Assembly (NCBI GenBank): GCA_900102115.1
Contig: FNAW01000001.1
Coordinates: 620,001 to 684,000, forward strand
Direction of reading: 5' to 3'
From: Blastococcus fimeti
Lineage (GTDB): Bacteria > Actinomycetota > Actinomycetes > Mycobacteriales > Geodermatophilaceae
DNA length: 64,000 bases
Shown: positions 10,583-21,156 of the stretch, one piece after another
Layout of the letters: the number at the start of each line of letters is the position of its first letter
How positions within the stretch are numbered: position 1 is the first letter of the stretch
Notes under the pieces: model-generated
Told to the model about the DNA's origin: nothing
Seen by the model: only the letters and a program-made list of their open reading frames with translations
Database searches by the model: none
Made by a program: the position numbers and the translations under genes

Positions 10583-11907
10583 GACGCGGCTCCGACCGGC
10601 TCGAGGCGGAGGCTGCGGCCCAGCCGGGCCTGCTCCTCCGGGGGCAGCAGGGCGACGTAGTCGTCCTTGAAGTACTTCAGCGAACTGGAGATGCAGCTGG
10701 TCGCGCCGTCGCCGAGCGCGCAGAACGAGCGGCCCAGGATGTTGTCGCAGGTGTCGACGAGCAGGTCGAGGTCCTGCGCGGTGCCGCGTCCGTGCGCGAT
10801 CCGGTCGAGGATCTGCACCAGCCAGTAGGTGCCCTCGCGGCAGGGCGTGCACTTGCCGCAGCTCTCGTGCGCGTAGAACTCGGTGAACCGCAGGGTGGCC
10901 TCGACGATCGAGTCGGTCTCGTCGAAGACCATCAGCGCGGTGGTGCCGAGCATCGAGCCCGCCGCCGCGACCGAGTCGAAGTCCAGCGGGACGTCGAGGT
11001 GCTCCGGGGTGAAGTACGGCGTCGAGGAGCCGCCCGGCGTCCAGAACTTGAGCCCGTGGCCGGGGCGCACGCCGCCGGCCATCTCCAGCAGCTCGCGCAT
11101 GGTCGTCCCCATGGGGGCCTCGTACTGGCCGGGGCGGACGACGCGGCCCGAGAGCGAGTAGATCTTCGGCCCGGGCGACTTCTCCGGACCGAACGCCTTG
11201 AACCACTCGGCCCCGCCGCGGACGACGAACGGCACGCTGGCCAGGGTCTCCACGTTGTTGATCACCGTCGGGGCGCCGTAGAGCCCGGCGACCGCGGGGA
11301 ACGGCGGCTTGAGCCGGGGCTGGCCGCGGTAGCCCTCCAGGGAGTCCAGCAGCGCGGTCTCCTCGCCGCAGATGTAGGCGCCCGCGCCGGCGTGCACCAC
11401 GAGCTCGAGGTCGTAGCCCGAGCCGAGGATGTCGGTGCCGAGGTAGCCGGCGGCGTAGGCCTCCTCGACGGCGGCGACCAGCCGGCGGTGGGCGTGCACG
11501 GCCTCGCCGCGGACGTAGATGACGGCGAACTTCGACCGGATCGCGTAGGCCGAGATGATCACGCCTTCGACCAGCGAGTGCGGATCGGCCATCATCAGCG
11601 GCAGGTCCTTGCAGGTCCCCGGCTCGCCCTCGTCGGCGTTGACCACCAGGTACTTCGGCATGGCCGCGGGGCCCGTCGGGGTCTCCCCCGGCTTGGGCTG
11701 CGGGATGAAGCTCCACTTCATGCCGGTCGGGAAACCTGCGCCGCCGCGGCCGCGCAGGCCGGAGTCCTTGACCATCGTGACCAGCTCGTCGGGGGTCATC
11801 GACAGCGCCGTCCGCAGGGCGGCGTAGCCCTCCATCGACTCGTAGGTCGACAGCCGCCAGGACCTGTCGGCACCCCAGCGGGTGGTGAGCACGGGAGTCA
11901 GAGGCAT
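10579..11907 (-). CDS. nuoF: NADH-quinone oxidoreductase subunit F (NADH-binding, FMN)
   Basis: NADH dehydrogenase subunit of complex I, 442 residues; NADH reduces FMN here. Visible motifs are the NADH-binding loop [13 protein letters not shown] (about residues 50-62), the FMN-binding stretch [19 protein letters not shown] (about 172-190), and the N3 cluster ligands Cys 350, 353, 356 ([12 protein letters not shown]) with Cys 396 (SFCALGDGA). It lies 3 bases downstream of nuoE and overlaps nuoG. Confidence 0.98.
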   Translation of the reverse strand: MPLTPVLTTRWGADRSWRLSTYESMEGYAALRTALSMTPDELVTMVKDSGLRGRGGAGFPTGMKWSFIPQPKPGETPTGPAAMPKYLVVNADEGEPGTCKDLPLMMADPHSLVEGVIISAYAIRSKFAVIYVRGEAVHAHRRLVAAVEEAYAAGYLGTDILGSGYDLELVVHAGAGAYICGEETALLDSLEGYRGQPRLKPPFPAVAGLYGAPTVINNVETLASVPFVVRGGAEWFKAFGPEKSPGPKIYSLSGRVVRPGQYEAPMGTTMRELLEMAGGVRPGHGLKFWTPGGSSTPYFTPEHLDVPLDFDSVAAAGSMLGTTALMVFDETDSIVEATLRFTEFYAHESCGKCTPCREGTYWLVQILDRIAHGRGTAQDLDLLVDTCDNILGRSFCALGDGATSCISSSLKYFKDDYVALLPPEEQARLGRSLRLEPVGAAS

Positions 11908-11910
11908 CGG

Positions 11911-12827
11911 TCAGGCCTTCCCGGGACCTTGGCCGGACGTGCCCGGCTCGGTTCCTGCAGGGGTGTCGGTGCCGCCGTTCTTGTCGGCCAGCGACCGGCC
12001 GGAGGGCTCGGGTGCGCCGCGCTGCGCGGACTCCACGCCCGCGGCCTCGGCGGCGGGGTCCGGGGACGACGGGGGCGTGCCGCGCGGCATCTCGGGCGCG
12101 GACTCGCCACGCTCCTCGGCCAGCCGCAGCCCGACGAGGGTCGGCCCGAGCGCGCCGGGCGCGTCGATCGCCGCCTGGGCGGCGGCGACGTCGTCGTACT
12201 GCGAGAAGCCGGCCAGCTGCCGGGAGATCCCGCGGAAGTCGGTGAGCGGGGCGCCGCGGGTGGGCGGCGGCTTCTCCCCCCGGCGCAGGGCGGCGACCAG
12301 CTCGCGGGCGCTGTCGACGTCCTGCTGGTCGTAGAACTCGTAGTCGACGGTGACCACCGGCGCGTAGTCGCAGGCGGCCAGGCACTCGGCGTGCTCGAGG
12401 GTGATCGACCCGTCGGCGGCGGTCTCGTCGTGGTGCACGCCGAGGTCCGCGGAGAGCGCGTCCATGATCCGCTGGCCGCCGAGCACGCTGCACAGCGTGC
12501 TCGTGCAGACGCTGACGAGGTGCCGGCCGGTGGGCCGGCGCTTGTACATCGTGTAGAACGTCGCGACCGCGCCGACCTCGGCCTTGGTCAGGCCCAGCTC
12601 CTCGGCGCACAGCGCGACGCCCTCGGGCGAGACGTAACCCTGGTAGCTCTGCACCAGGTGCAGCATCGGCAGCAGGGCCGAGCGCGCCTTCGGGTAGCGG
12701 GCGATGATCTGCCGCGCCTCGAGGCGGGCCTGCTCCGTCAGCGGCGGCAGGTCGGCCGCGACCGGTTCCACCGGCGAGGAGTCCAGGCCGGTGACAGCGG
12801 TTCCTTCGGCTGATCCGGGCAGTGCGC

Positions 12828-12831
<4 letters not shown>
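11911..12831 (-). CDS. nuoE: NADH-quinone oxidoreductase subunit E (2Fe-2S, long tail)
   Basis: Thioredoxin-like 24-kDa-type subunit holding cluster N1a. The ATG at 12831 overlaps the nuoD stop (ATGA) and begins [19 protein letters not shown]. Ligands are Cys 109 and 114 (CTSTLC) and Cys 150 and 154 (CLAAC). The family core ends near residue 215. At 306 residues the protein has about 60-90 extra C-terminal residues rich in Pro, Glu, Gly and Ser (ending [10 protein letters not shown]), probably disordered. The start is certain from the overlap; the role of the tail is unknown. Confidence 0.97.
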
Positions 12832-14156
<1,325 letters not shown>

Positions 14157-14169
14157 CGGTACGCCCCGT

Positions 14170-14931
14170 TCATCGGTAGGCCCGTCGGGTGTCCGGCGGC
14201 GGGATCGTCGCGCCGTGGTACTCCACCGGGACGCCACCGAGCGGGTAGTCCTTGCGCTGCGGGTGCCCGTCCCAGTCGTCGGGCATGAGGATCCGGGTGA
14301 GCGCGGGGTGGCCGTCGAAGACGATCCCGAACATGTCGAAGGTCTCCCGCTCGTGCCAGTCCGCCGTCGGGTAGATGCCGGTGACCGACGGGACGTGCGG
14401 GTCCTCGGCGGTGACCGCCAGCTCGAGGCGGATCCGCCGCCGGTAGGTCATCGACGTCAGGTGCAGGACGACGTGCAGCCGGGGGCGGGTCGCGTCGGCC
14501 GCCGGGCCACCGCTGTCGAGGTAGTCGACGCCGGAGACGCTGCTGCACAGCTCGAAGCGGAGCGCCTCGTCGTCGCGCAGCGCCTGCGCGAGCGTCAGCA
14601 GGTGCTCGCGGGCGACGAAGTAGGTGATCTCGCCGCGGTCGACGAGCACCCGCAGCACCGCCGCGTCGTAGGTGGCCTGCCCCACGGCGTCGATCAGCGC
14701 GTCGGTGACCTCGTCGAACCAGCCGCCGTAGGGCCGGTCCGTGGAGTGCAGCGCGACCGCGCCGCCGGGCTCGACCCGCACGAGCCCGCCGAAGCCGGAG
14801 GTGTCGCCGCTGCCGCTGACCCCGAAGGCACCCTTGCGGAAGCCGCCCGAGGGCGCCGTCGCGTCGTCGAACCCCGCCTCGCCGCCGCTGGGCACGACCT
14901 CGCTCCCCGCGTCCCCACCTGGAGTCGTCAT
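14170..14931 (-). CDS. nuoC: NADH-quinone oxidoreductase subunit C
   Basis: 30-kDa-type peripheral subunit, 253 residues, not fused to NuoD. The family signature is [29 protein letters not shown], about residues 196-224, followed by [12 protein letters not shown]. The ATG at 14931 overlaps the nuoB stop. The first ~50 residues (Gly/Ser-rich, [20 protein letters not shown]) are an extension before the conserved domain. The gap to nuoD is 13 bases. Confidence 0.96.
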   Translation of the reverse strand: MTTPGGDAGSEVVPSGGEAGFDDATAPSGGFRKGAFGVSGSGDTSGFGGLVRVEPGGAVALHSTDRPYGGWFDEVTDALIDAVGQATYDAAVLRVLVDRGEITYFVAREHLLTLAQALRDDEALRFELCSSVSGVDYLDSGGPAADATRPRLHVVLHLTSMTYRRRIRLELAVTAEDPHVPSVTGIYPTADWHERETFDMFGIVFDGHPALTRILMPDDWDGHPQRKDYPLGGVPVEYHGATIPPPDTRRAYR

Positions 14932-15620
14932 CGCCAGGCCTTCCCCTGGCCCGTGGGCCGCTCGTCCGGGAGCAGCACGGCGTTGCCGTTGCGCTGCTCG
15001 ATGGCGAACTGCCCGGTGCGCCCCTCCGCCGCGGCCGCCTCGTAGGCGCGGCGGGCGACCTTGTCGACCCGGACGGTGGAGGGCATCTCGACGTGGAGGT
15101 CCTTCGCCGTGCCCGCGGCGCGGGCGAGCTCGAGCTCGCGGGCGCGCTTGGGCCCCAGCGGCTCGTTCATGATCTTGTGGTGCAGCTTGAGGATCGCGTC
15201 GGTGAGCATCTCCGGCCGCGGCGGGCAGCCCGGCAGGTACATGTCCACCGGGACGATGTGGTCCACGCCCTGGACGACGGCGTAGTTGTTGAACATGCCG
15301 CCCGAGCTGGCGCAGACGCCCATCGCGAGCACCCAGCGCGGCTCGGGCATCTGGTCGTAGATCTGCCGCAGGACCGGCGCCATCTTCTGGCTGACGCGGC
15401 CGGCGACGATCATCAGGTCCGCCTGCCGCGGTGAGGCGCGGAAGACCTCCATGCCGAAGCGGGCGAGGTCGTAGCGCCCGGCACCGGTCGCCATCATCTC
15501 GATCGCGCAGCACGCCAGGCCGAACGTCGCCGGCCACAGCGAGGACTTGCGCGTCCAGTTGACGAGCTTCTCCACGCTGGTCAGCAGCACGCCGCTGGGC
15601 AGCTTCTCCTCGAGACCCAT
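14928..15620 (-). CDS. nuoB: NADH-quinone oxidoreductase subunit B
   Basis: PSST-type subunit carrying cluster N2, which reduces the quinone. The unusual tandem-Cys ligand pattern is intact: Cys 37 and 38 ([10 protein letters not shown]), Cys 103 ([13 protein letters not shown]) and Cys 132 (LPGCPPRPE). At 230 residues it is about 50 longer than the minimal family because of a charged C-terminal extension, which is usual in actinobacteria. It lies 25 bases downstream of nuoA. Confidence 0.98.
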   Translation of the reverse strand: MGLEEKLPSGVLLTSVEKLVNWTRKSSLWPATFGLACCAIEMMATGAGRYDLARFGMEVFRASPRQADLMIVAGRVSQKMAPVLRQIYDQMPEPRWVLAMGVCASSGGMFNNYAVVQGVDHIVPVDMYLPGCPPRPEMLTDAILKLHHKIMNEPLGPKRARELELARAAGTAKDLHVEMPSTVRVDKVARRAYEAAAAEGRTGQFAIEQRNGNAVLLPDERPTGQGKAWR

Positions 15621-15645
15621 GACTAGATCGCCAGTCCCATGCTCA

Positions 15646-16008
15646 TCAGTCCCATTCCAATCCGCCGCGGCGCCACACGTAGGCGTAGGCGATGAAGACC
15701 GTGACGATGAAGACGACCATCTCGACCAGGCCGAAGACGCCCAGCGCCTCGTTGTGCACGGCCCACGGGTAGAGGAAGACGATCTCGATGTCGAAGATGA
15801 TGAACAACATCGCGGTCAGGTAGTACTTCACCGGGAACCGGCCGCCGGTGAGCGGCTGGTCGACCGGCTCGATCCCGCACTCGTAGGCGTCGAACTTCGC
15901 GCGGTTGAACCGGCGCGGCCCCACGTAGGGAGCGACGGCCACCGAGCCCAGCGCGAACACCGCGGCCAGCGCGAAGAGCCCCAGGATCGGGACGTAGGTC
16001 GACAGCAT
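15646..16008 (-). CDS. nuoA: NADH-quinone oxidoreductase subunit A
   Basis: Small three-helix subunit of complex I. The conserved loop [31 protein letters not shown], with its Cys and acidic residues, is clear. I place the start at ATG 16008 ([10 protein letters not shown]), giving 120 residues; a GTG at 16017 would add three residues. ATG 16008 is favoured because a TAGGGT (16021-16016) sits exactly 7 bases upstream, the spacing of a -10 element in a leaderless gene. If so, nuoA has its own promoter in addition to read-through from the upstream flavoenzyme gene 96 bases away. Confidence 0.93.
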   Translation of the reverse strand: MLSTYVPILGLFALAAVFALGSVAVAPYVGPRRFNRAKFDAYECGIEPVDQPLTGGRFPVKYYLTAMLFIIFDIEIVFLYPWAVHNEALGVFGLVEMVVFIVTVFIAYAYVWRRGGLEWD

Positions 16009-16104
16009 CAGCGCCACCCTAGAGTGAGGTCGATCACGTTCTGCGCAGCTCCGGAACGGGCCGTCGCCGTGTCGACCCGGAAGGTCGTCTCGGTGCCGTC
16101 CACG

Positions 16105-17373
16105 TCAGACCGCCGGTGCCAGCCGGGTGAGGACGGCGACGGCGCGGTCCACCGCGTCCCCGTCCCGGCCGTCGGTCAGGTTGCCCATCAACCGGAGCGC
16201 GGCCCCGACCACCGTGGGGCGCGTGAGCCCGTGGGCGGTGGTGAAGCGGACGACGTCCGGGCGGGCGAGCAGCGCGAGGAAGCCCAGGCCCAGCCGGTGG
16301 TGCCGGCCGTAGGCCGCGCGCAGCCGCGACGGGTAGCTGCGCAGCACCGCCTCGCGGGCCGGGCCCTCGGGCCGGTCCAGCGCCTCGGCGGCGGTGGAGG
16401 CGGCCATCCGGCCGGTCTCCATGGCGTAGCTGATGCCCTCGCCGTTGAACGGGTTGACCGTGCCGGCGGCGTCGCCGGCCAGGAGCAGCCCGCGGGTGTA
16501 GGCCGGGCCGCGGTTCAGGGCCATGGGCAGGCCGGCGCCGCGCAGCGGCGTGACCGCGTCCTCCTCGCCGAGCCCTTCGCCCGCCGGGAACGTGTCCAGC
16601 CACGCGCGCAGGACGGCGCGATGGTCGGCGCCGGTGCCGCGCCGGGTGTCGAGCAGGCCGAAGCCGACGTTCGCCGTGCCGTCGCCCATGCCGAAGATCC
16701 AGCCGTACCCGGGCATCGAGTCCCGCGAGGGCCCGGCCGGGGTCAGGTCGAACGAGATGTCGAGGTAGTCGTCGGCCGCGCGGCGCGAGCGGACGTAGCG
16801 GCGGACGGCGACGCCGAGCGGCCGGTCCTCCCGGCGCACCAGGCCCAGCGACTTGGCCAGCCGGCCGGACAGTCCCTCGGCCGACACGACCAGGGGGGCA
16901 CGCCAGGCCTGGGGCTCCGCGTCCGGGCCGGTGGCGTGCACGCCCGCGACGCGGCCCGCGTCGTCGAGCAGCGGTTCGGTGACGGTGATCCCCGTGTGCA
17001 CGCGCGCACCGGCGGCCTCCGCGTGCGCGGCGAGCCGGGCGTCCAGCTCGCTGCGCCGCAGGACGAGGGAGAAGTGCGGCCAGTGCTGCAGCCGGGGCCA
17101 GTCGACCTCGGTGACGACGCCGCCGCCGTGCACCCGGAGCCCCTTGTGCCGGACCCAGCCGGCCTCGGGCGAGAGGTCCATGCCCAGGTCCTGCAGCACC
17201 TTCACGCCCCGGGGGGTGAGGCCGTCGCCACAGACCTTCTCGCGCGGGAACGCCGCCTTCTCCAGGACGAGGACGTCCCGTCCGGTCTGCCGCAGCTCCC
17301 AGGCCGCCACGGACCCGGCCGGGCCCGCGCCGACGACGATGACGTCGGCGCTCCGGTCGGTCGTCGCGGGCAC
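16105..17373 (-). CDS. geranylgeranyl reductase family flavoenzyme, probable menaquinone reductase
   Basis: FAD-dependent isoprenoid reductase, 422 residues. The Rossmann motif VIVVGAGPAG spans residues 11-20, a DG/CGDGLTP motif follows near residue 60, and the FAD ribityl-binding GDAAGTVNPFNGEGISYAMETG begins at residue 300. The family saturates isoprenoid double bonds. Next to nuo and men genes, reduction of one isoprene unit of menaquinone (the MenJ role, Rv0561c in mycobacteria) is the best inference. GTG 17373 is chosen because a GAGAGG lies 10 bases upstream and the protein begins just before the FAD motif; an open frame extends 19 codons further. A Rex-type operator lies in its leader. 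Confidence 0.88.
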   Translation of the reverse strand: MPATTDRSADVIVVGAGPAGSVAAWELRQTGRDVLVLEKAAFPREKVCGDGLTPRGVKVLQDLGMDLSPEAGWVRHKGLRVHGGGVVTEVDWPRLQHWPHFSLVLRRSELDARLAAHAEAAGARVHTGITVTEPLLDDAGRVAGVHATGPDAEPQAWRAPLVVSAEGLSGRLAKSLGLVRREDRPLGVAVRRYVRSRRAADDYLDISFDLTPAGPSRDSMPGYGWIFGMGDGTANVGFGLLDTRRGTGADHRAVLRAWLDTFPAGEGLGEEDAVTPLRGAGLPMALNRGPAYTRGLLLAGDAAGTVNPFNGEGISYAMETGRMAASTAAEALDRPEGPAREAVLRSYPSRLRAAYGRHHRLGLGFLALLARPDVVRFTTAHGLTRPTVVGAALRLMGNLTDGRDGDAVDRAVAVLTRLAPAV

Positions 17374-17398
17374 GCGGGCTGGTCCTCTCGTCCGGACA

Positions 17399-17416
17399 TT
17401 GTGAATTGCTTCACAA
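17399..17416. promoter_or_regulatory. Rex-type operator upstream of menaquinone reductase/nuo
   Basis: The 18-base sequence TTGTGAATTGCTTCACAA has perfect 7-base inverted arms (TTGTGAA/TTCACAA) around a 4-base centre. This is the published consensus form of operators bound by the NADH/NAD+-responsive repressor Rex (TTGTGAA-N4-TTCACAA). It lies 26 bases before the GTG at 17373 and downstream of the likely -10 element, a position suited to repression. A rex gene is present in the same window. Confidence 0.85.
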
Positions 17417-17430
17417 AGTCGCCTCGTCAC

Positions 17431-17436
17431 ACTCTA
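17431..17436 (-). promoter_or_regulatory. -10 element of the menaquinone reductase/nuo promoter
   Basis: On the minus strand TAGAGT matches the actinobacterial -10 form TANNNT. It would start transcription near 17424, so that the Rex-type operator falls at about +8 to +26. No convincing -35 is visible. An imperfectly spaced dyad GTCACAC-N11-GTGTGAC (17426-17450) overlaps this element. Confidence 0.5.
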
Positions 17437-17483
17437 GGCATGGGTGTGACGAAGACGACAGCACCCCCGGGAAGAGGGATGCG

Positions 17484-18137
17484 TCACAGTTCGGTCGCGG
17501 CCGCCCGGAGCAGGTTCCGGACCTCGCCGTCGGTGGTCTGCGCGAAGGCGCGATAGGCGCCGCCCACCGCCCGGAAGGAGGGCGGGGCGAGCAGGCAGAC
17601 GACCTCGTCGGCGAGCCCCGCGACCTCGCGCAGCGCACCGGGGGCACCCACGGGCACGGCGACCACGACCCGCCCCGGTCGCTGGCCGGCGAGCACCTGC
17701 AGCGCCGCACGCACGGTGGCGCCGGTGGCCAGGCCGTCGTCCACCAGGACCACGGTCCGGTCGGTCACGGCCGGCGGGAGGCGGTCGCCGCGGTACGCCA
17801 CTTCCCGGCGGCGGAGCTCGACGAGCTCCCGGTCGCGGACCGCGGCGAACCCGGCCTCGTCGACCGGCGCGGCGGCCAGCACCCGGTCGGTGCGCACGGT
17901 GGCGACCGCGTCGCCGAGGGCGGCGATCGCCCCCATGGCGAGCTCCGGCTGCCCGGGCAGGCCCAGCTTGCGGACGAGCAGCACGTCGAGCGGGGCGCCC
18001 AGGGCGGCGGCCACCCCCGCGGCGACGACCACACCACCGCGGGGCAGGCCGAGCACCAGTACGTCGCCGCGCACCGACCCGGCCAGCCGGGCGCCCAGCG
18101 CCCGGCCGGCGTCGCGGCGGTCGGTGAACCGCGGCAC
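17484..18137 (-). CDS. phosphoribosyltransferase family protein
   Basis: Protein of 217 residues with the type I PRTase fold. The PRPP-binding loop TVVLVDDGLATGAT (residues 128-141) is intact, and the N-terminal strand has VLVLGLPRGGVVVAAGVA. Such proteins are commonly annotated as putative phosphoribosyltransferases of unknown acceptor. It starts at GTG 18137, only 2 bases after the stop of a small Pro-rich ORF, so translation is probably coupled. The hood region does not identify the base used; a nucleotide-salvage or regulatory role cannot be told apart here. Confidence 0.85.
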   Translation of the reverse strand: MPRFTDRRDAGRALGARLAGSVRGDVLVLGLPRGGVVVAAGVAAALGAPLDVLLVRKLGLPGQPELAMGAIAALGDAVATVRTDRVLAAAPVDEAGFAAVRDRELVELRRREVAYRGDRLPPAVTDRTVVLVDDGLATGATVRAALQVLAGQRPGRVVVAVPVGAPGALREVAGLADEVVCLLAPPSFRAVGGAYRAFAQTTDGEVRNLLRAAATEL

Positions 18138-18139
18138 GA

Positions 18140-18283
18140 TCAGACCGGCTGCGGCCCCGTCGGCGGGGGCGCGATCGGGTCACCCGGCCCGGGCACCGGG
18201 TAGGGCGCGGGCTCCGGCGGCGGGATCGGATCGGTCGGCGACGGGGACGGCGACGGCGGCTGTGGGGACGGCGGGCTCGTCAT
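18140..18283 (-). CDS. small proline-rich protein upstream of phosphoribosyltransferase
   Basis: A 47-codon frame beginning ATG at 18283 and reading MTSPPSPQPPSPSPSPTDPI..., more than 40 per cent proline, with no hydrophobic segment. Its stop lies 2 bases before the GTG of the phosphoribosyltransferase, which argues for real translation as an operon leader. It has no family that I recognise. It could be a short disordered protein or a coupling leader; Pro-rich runs stall ribosomes unless EF-P acts, so a regulatory leader is conceivable. Confidence 0.5.
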   Translation of the reverse strand: MTSPPSPQPPSPSPSPTDPIPPPEPAPYPVPGPGDPIAPPPTGPQPV

Positions 18284-18377
18284 GGACCGACGCTAGACCC
18301 GGAAGCGCGTCCGCAGAACCGTCCGGCGACCGGACATCTCCGTTGCGCCGCCCGCCGGGTGCGCCCAGCCTGAGCCG

Positions 18378-19091
18378 ATGCCGAGCTCCCTCGTCGCGCT
18401 CACCGTCGCCGCTCAGGACCCGTCCGCCCTGGCCCGCTTCTGGGCCGGGCTCCTGGGCCAGCCGGTGGCGGACGACCCCCGCGGCGGCGTCGCCCTGCTG
18501 CCGACCGACGACACCGGGTTCCGCATCCGCTTCACCCCCACCGCGGAGCCGAAGACGGTGCCCAACCAGATGCACCTCGACCTGACCAGCTCGTCGCCCG
18601 AGGAGCAGCGGCGGACCGTGGCCCGGGCGCTCGAGCTCGGCGGCCGGCACATCGACGTCGGCCAGCGCCCCGAGGAGGGGCACGTGGTGCTCGCCGACCC
18701 GGAGGGCGACGAGTTCTGCGTCATAGAGCCCGGGAACGCCTTCCTCGCCGACTGCGGCGTCATCGGCGCGGTCGCCTCCGACGGGACGCGCGAGGTCGGG
18801 CTCTTCTGGAGCCGGGCGCTGGACTGGCCTCTGGTCTGGGACCAGGATCAGGAGACGGCGATCCGATCACCCCGTGGCGGACCGAAGATCACGTGGGGCG
18901 GGTACCCGGCGCGGCAGAAGGCGCCGCGGAACCGGCTGCACCTCGACCTGGTGGCCGTCGGCGACCGGGATGCCGAGGTCGAGCGGCTGGTCGCACTCGG
19001 CGCGACCCGGCTCGACGTCGGCCCGGAGGACGGCGGGGTGGTCCTCGCCGACCCCGACGGCAACGAGTTCTGCCTCCTGGACCGCGAGTGA
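18378..19091 (+). CDS. VOC (glyoxalase-like) two-domain protein
   Basis: Protein of 237 residues with two tandem glyoxalase/VOC modules. The first (about 1-115) ends HVVLADPEGDEFCVIEPG and the second (about 125-237) ends GVVLADPDGNEFCLLDRE, the usual metal-ligand Glu position. Each half has the conserved HLDL strand (QMHLDLTS and RLHLDLVA) supplying a His. The substrate is unknown; members include dioxygenases, glyoxalases and antibiotic-binding proteins. It is a monocistronic plus-strand gene, with start ATG 18378. Confidence 0.85.
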   Translation: MPSSLVALTVAAQDPSALARFWAGLLGQPVADDPRGGVALLPTDDTGFRIRFTPTAEPKTVPNQMHLDLTSSSPEEQRRTVARALELGGRHIDVGQRPEEGHVVLADPEGDEFCVIEPGNAFLADCGVIGAVASDGTREVGLFWSRALDWPLVWDQDQETAIRSPRGGPKITWGGYPARQKAPRNRLHLDLVAVGDRDAEVERLVALGATRLDVGPEDGGVVLADPDGNEFCLLDRE

Positions 19092-19100
19092 GCGGCCGGT

Positions 19101-19823
19101 TCAGGCGGGGCGGCGTGCCCGGTGCAGCGCGACGATGCCGCCGGTGAGGTTCTGCCAGGCGACGTCGGCCCAGCCGGCGTCCTGCAGCCGCCCGGCGAGG
19201 TCCGCCTGCCCGGGCCAGACCTGGATCGACTCGGCCAGGTAGACGTAGGCGTCGGGGTTGCTGCTGACCGCGCGGGCTATCCGCGGGAGCGCCTTCATGA
19301 GGTACTCGAGGTAGACCGTGCGGAACGGCGCCCAGGTGGGGCGGGAGAACTCGCACACCACGAGCGTGCCGCCGGGGCGGGTCACCCGCCGGAACTCCCG
19401 GAGGGCGGCATCGGGGTCGGCCACGTTGCGCAGGCCGAAGGAGATGACGACGCCGTCGACGCTCTCGTCGGCCAGCGGCAGGGCCATCGCGTCACCGGCC
19501 ACCTTCGGGACCGGGCGCGCGGCACCGGCCCGCAGCATCCCCTGCGAGAAGTCGCACGCGATGGCGTGCACCCCGCCCGAGGCGAGCTCGACGGTGGACA
19601 CCGCCGTCCCGGCCGCGACGTCGAGGACCGTCTGACCCGGCAGGGCGCCGAGCGCCTGGCGGGTGGCCCGGCGCCAGGAGGCGTCGAGCCCGCCGGAGAG
19701 CACCGTGTTGGTGACGTCGTAGCGCTTCGCGACGCCGTCGAACATGGCCGCGACCTCGGCCGGGCGCTTGTCCAGATCGGCCCGGCGTCCGGCGGTGTGC
19801 GGGGGATCTCGCCGGTCTGCCAC
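19101..19823 (-). CDS. menG: demethylmenaquinone methyltransferase
   Basis: SAM-dependent methyltransferase of the UbiE/MenG family, 240 residues. It catalyses the last step of menaquinone synthesis, methylation of demethylmenaquinone. Visible are [18 protein letters not shown] (about residues 28-45), SAM motif [10 protein letters not shown] (66-74), and the post-motif region [28 protein letters not shown] (about 124-151). GTG 19823 is preceded by TAGCGT with 7 bases between, suggesting a leaderless transcript. It is divergent from menF with only 35 bases between starts. Confidence 0.95.
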   Translation of the reverse strand: MADRRDPPHTAGRRADLDKRPAEVAAMFDGVAKRYDVTNTVLSGGLDASWRRATRQALGALPGQTVLDVAAGTAVSTVELASGGVHAIACDFSQGMLRAGAARPVPKVAGDAMALPLADESVDGVVISFGLRNVADPDAALREFRRVTRPGGTLVVCEFSRPTWAPFRTVYLEYLMKALPRIARAVSSNPDAYVYLAESIQVWPGQADLAGRLQDAGWADVAWQNLTGGIVALHRARRPA

Positions 19824-19858
19824 GGCGTCGACGCTACAAGGCCTCCTAGTCTGGAGCC
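19824..19858. promoter_or_regulatory. overlapping divergent promoters of menG and menF
   Basis: Only 35 bases separate the two start codons. The minus-strand -10 TAGCGT occupies 19836-19831, 7 bases before the menG GTG. The plus-strand -10 TAGTCT occupies 19847-19852, 6 bases before the menF GTG. Both genes would be leaderless, and each -35 region would overlap the other gene's -10 and start, so the two promoters should compete for polymerase. Confidence 0.55.
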
Positions 19859-21103
19859 GTGCCCGCGCCCGCCCTCACCTCCCGCCCCGCGGCGGCGCGC
19901 ACCGTCACGACCCTCCGCTCGGACGCCGCCGGGGAGCTGCTCGACCTGGTGCCGGCGCACGCCGGGCTCTCCTGGGTGCGCCGCGGCGAGGGCCTGGTCG
20001 GCTGGGGCGAGGCCGCGCGACTCGAGGTGTCCGGCCCCTCCGCGCTGGCCGATGCCGCTGCCTGGTGGGAGGAGTACACCGCCGGGCTCGACGTCGCCGA
20101 CGACCTCGACGTCCCCGGATCCGGCCCGGTGCTGTTCGGCAGCATCGCGTTCGACCCGGTGGCCGGGACGTCGGTGTTCGTCGTCCCCGAGGTCGTCGTG
20201 GGCCGCCGGGACGGCATCGGCTGGATCACCACCCTCGGGACGGCGCCCCCCGAGCTGCCCCTCCCCGCACCGCTGGGCGTCGCCGCGCCGCGGCTCCGCT
20301 ACGCCGACGGTGCCCTCGACCCGGCCACCTGGTGCGCCGCCGTCGACGCCGCCGTGGCGCGGATCGACGCCGGCGACCTGGAGAAGGTGGTGCTCGCCCG
20401 CGACCTCCTGGTCTCCGCCGAGCCCGCGCTCGACCCGCGGCGGCTGCTGCGCCGGCTGGGCGCCCGCTTCCCCGACTGCTGGACCTTCGCCGTCGACGGC
20501 CTGCTCGGCGCCACCCCGGAGCTGCTGCTGCGGCGCACCGGGCGGCAGCTGTCCTCCCGCGTCCTGGCCGGGACGGCCGCCCGCGGAGCCGGCGCCGAGG
20601 ACGACCGCCTGGCCGCGGCGCTGCTCGGCTCGCCCAAGGACCGCTCGGAGCACACGCTCGCCGTCGACTCGCTCGTGCGTGCGCTCGAGCCCTACTGCAG
20701 CCGGCTCACCGTCCCCGCCGAGCCGGAACTGCTGACCCTGGCCAACGTGCGGCACCTGGCCACCGACGTCGTCGGCACCCAGCGCGGGACGGCGGGGCTG
20801 CTGGAGCTCGTCGGCGCCGTGCACCCCACCGCCGCGGTCTGCGGCACCCCGACCCCCGACGCCGCCGCGCTGATCCGCGAGCTCGAGGGCATGGACCGCG
20901 GCCGCTACGCCGGGCCCGTCGGCTGGATGGACGCCCGCGGCGACGGGGAGTTCGGGCTGGCCCTGCGCTGCGCCGAGCTCACCCCCGACGGCGGCGCGCG
21001 CCTGTTCGCCGGCTGCGGCATCGTCGCCGGGTCCGAGCCGGCCGCCGAGCTGGCCGAGACCCAGGCGAAGTTCGCCGCCTTCCAGAACGCCCTCGAGGGC
21101 TAG
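19859..21103 (+). CDS. menF: isochorismate synthase
   Basis: Chorismate-binding enzyme, 414 residues, converting chorismate to isochorismate, the entry to menaquinone synthesis. The conserved C-terminal region is intact: [27 protein letters not shown] (about residues 218-244), [42 protein letters not shown], and the final [26 protein letters not shown] with Mg-binding Glu residues. The start is GTG 19859. The gene is menF rather than a siderophore paralogue because menD, menC, menE and menA lie close by. Confidence 0.93.
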   Translation: MPAPALTSRPAAARTVTTLRSDAAGELLDLVPAHAGLSWVRRGEGLVGWGEAARLEVSGPSALADAAAWWEEYTAGLDVADDLDVPGSGPVLFGSIAFDPVAGTSVFVVPEVVVGRRDGIGWITTLGTAPPELPLPAPLGVAAPRLRYADGALDPATWCAAVDAAVARIDAGDLEKVVLARDLLVSAEPALDPRRLLRRLGARFPDCWTFAVDGLLGATPELLLRRTGRQLSSRVLAGTAARGAGAEDDRLAAALLGSPKDRSEHTLAVDSLVRALEPYCSRLTVPAEPELLTLANVRHLATDVVGTQRGTAGLLELVGAVHPTAAVCGTPTPDAAALIRELEGMDRGRYAGPVGWMDARGDGEFGLALRCAELTPDGGARLFAGCGIVAGSEPAAELAETQAKFAAFQNALEG

Positions 21104-21156
21104 CGGCGCCGAAAACCGGTTCCCGCCGGGCCGCACGGTCGGGAAGATCCCGCCCC

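Noticed and set aside
17431..17483. Possible transcription terminator for the phosphoribosyltransferase
   Set aside because: No stable stem-loop beyond the promoter dyad could be drawn; the dyad over the -10 is better read as an operator.
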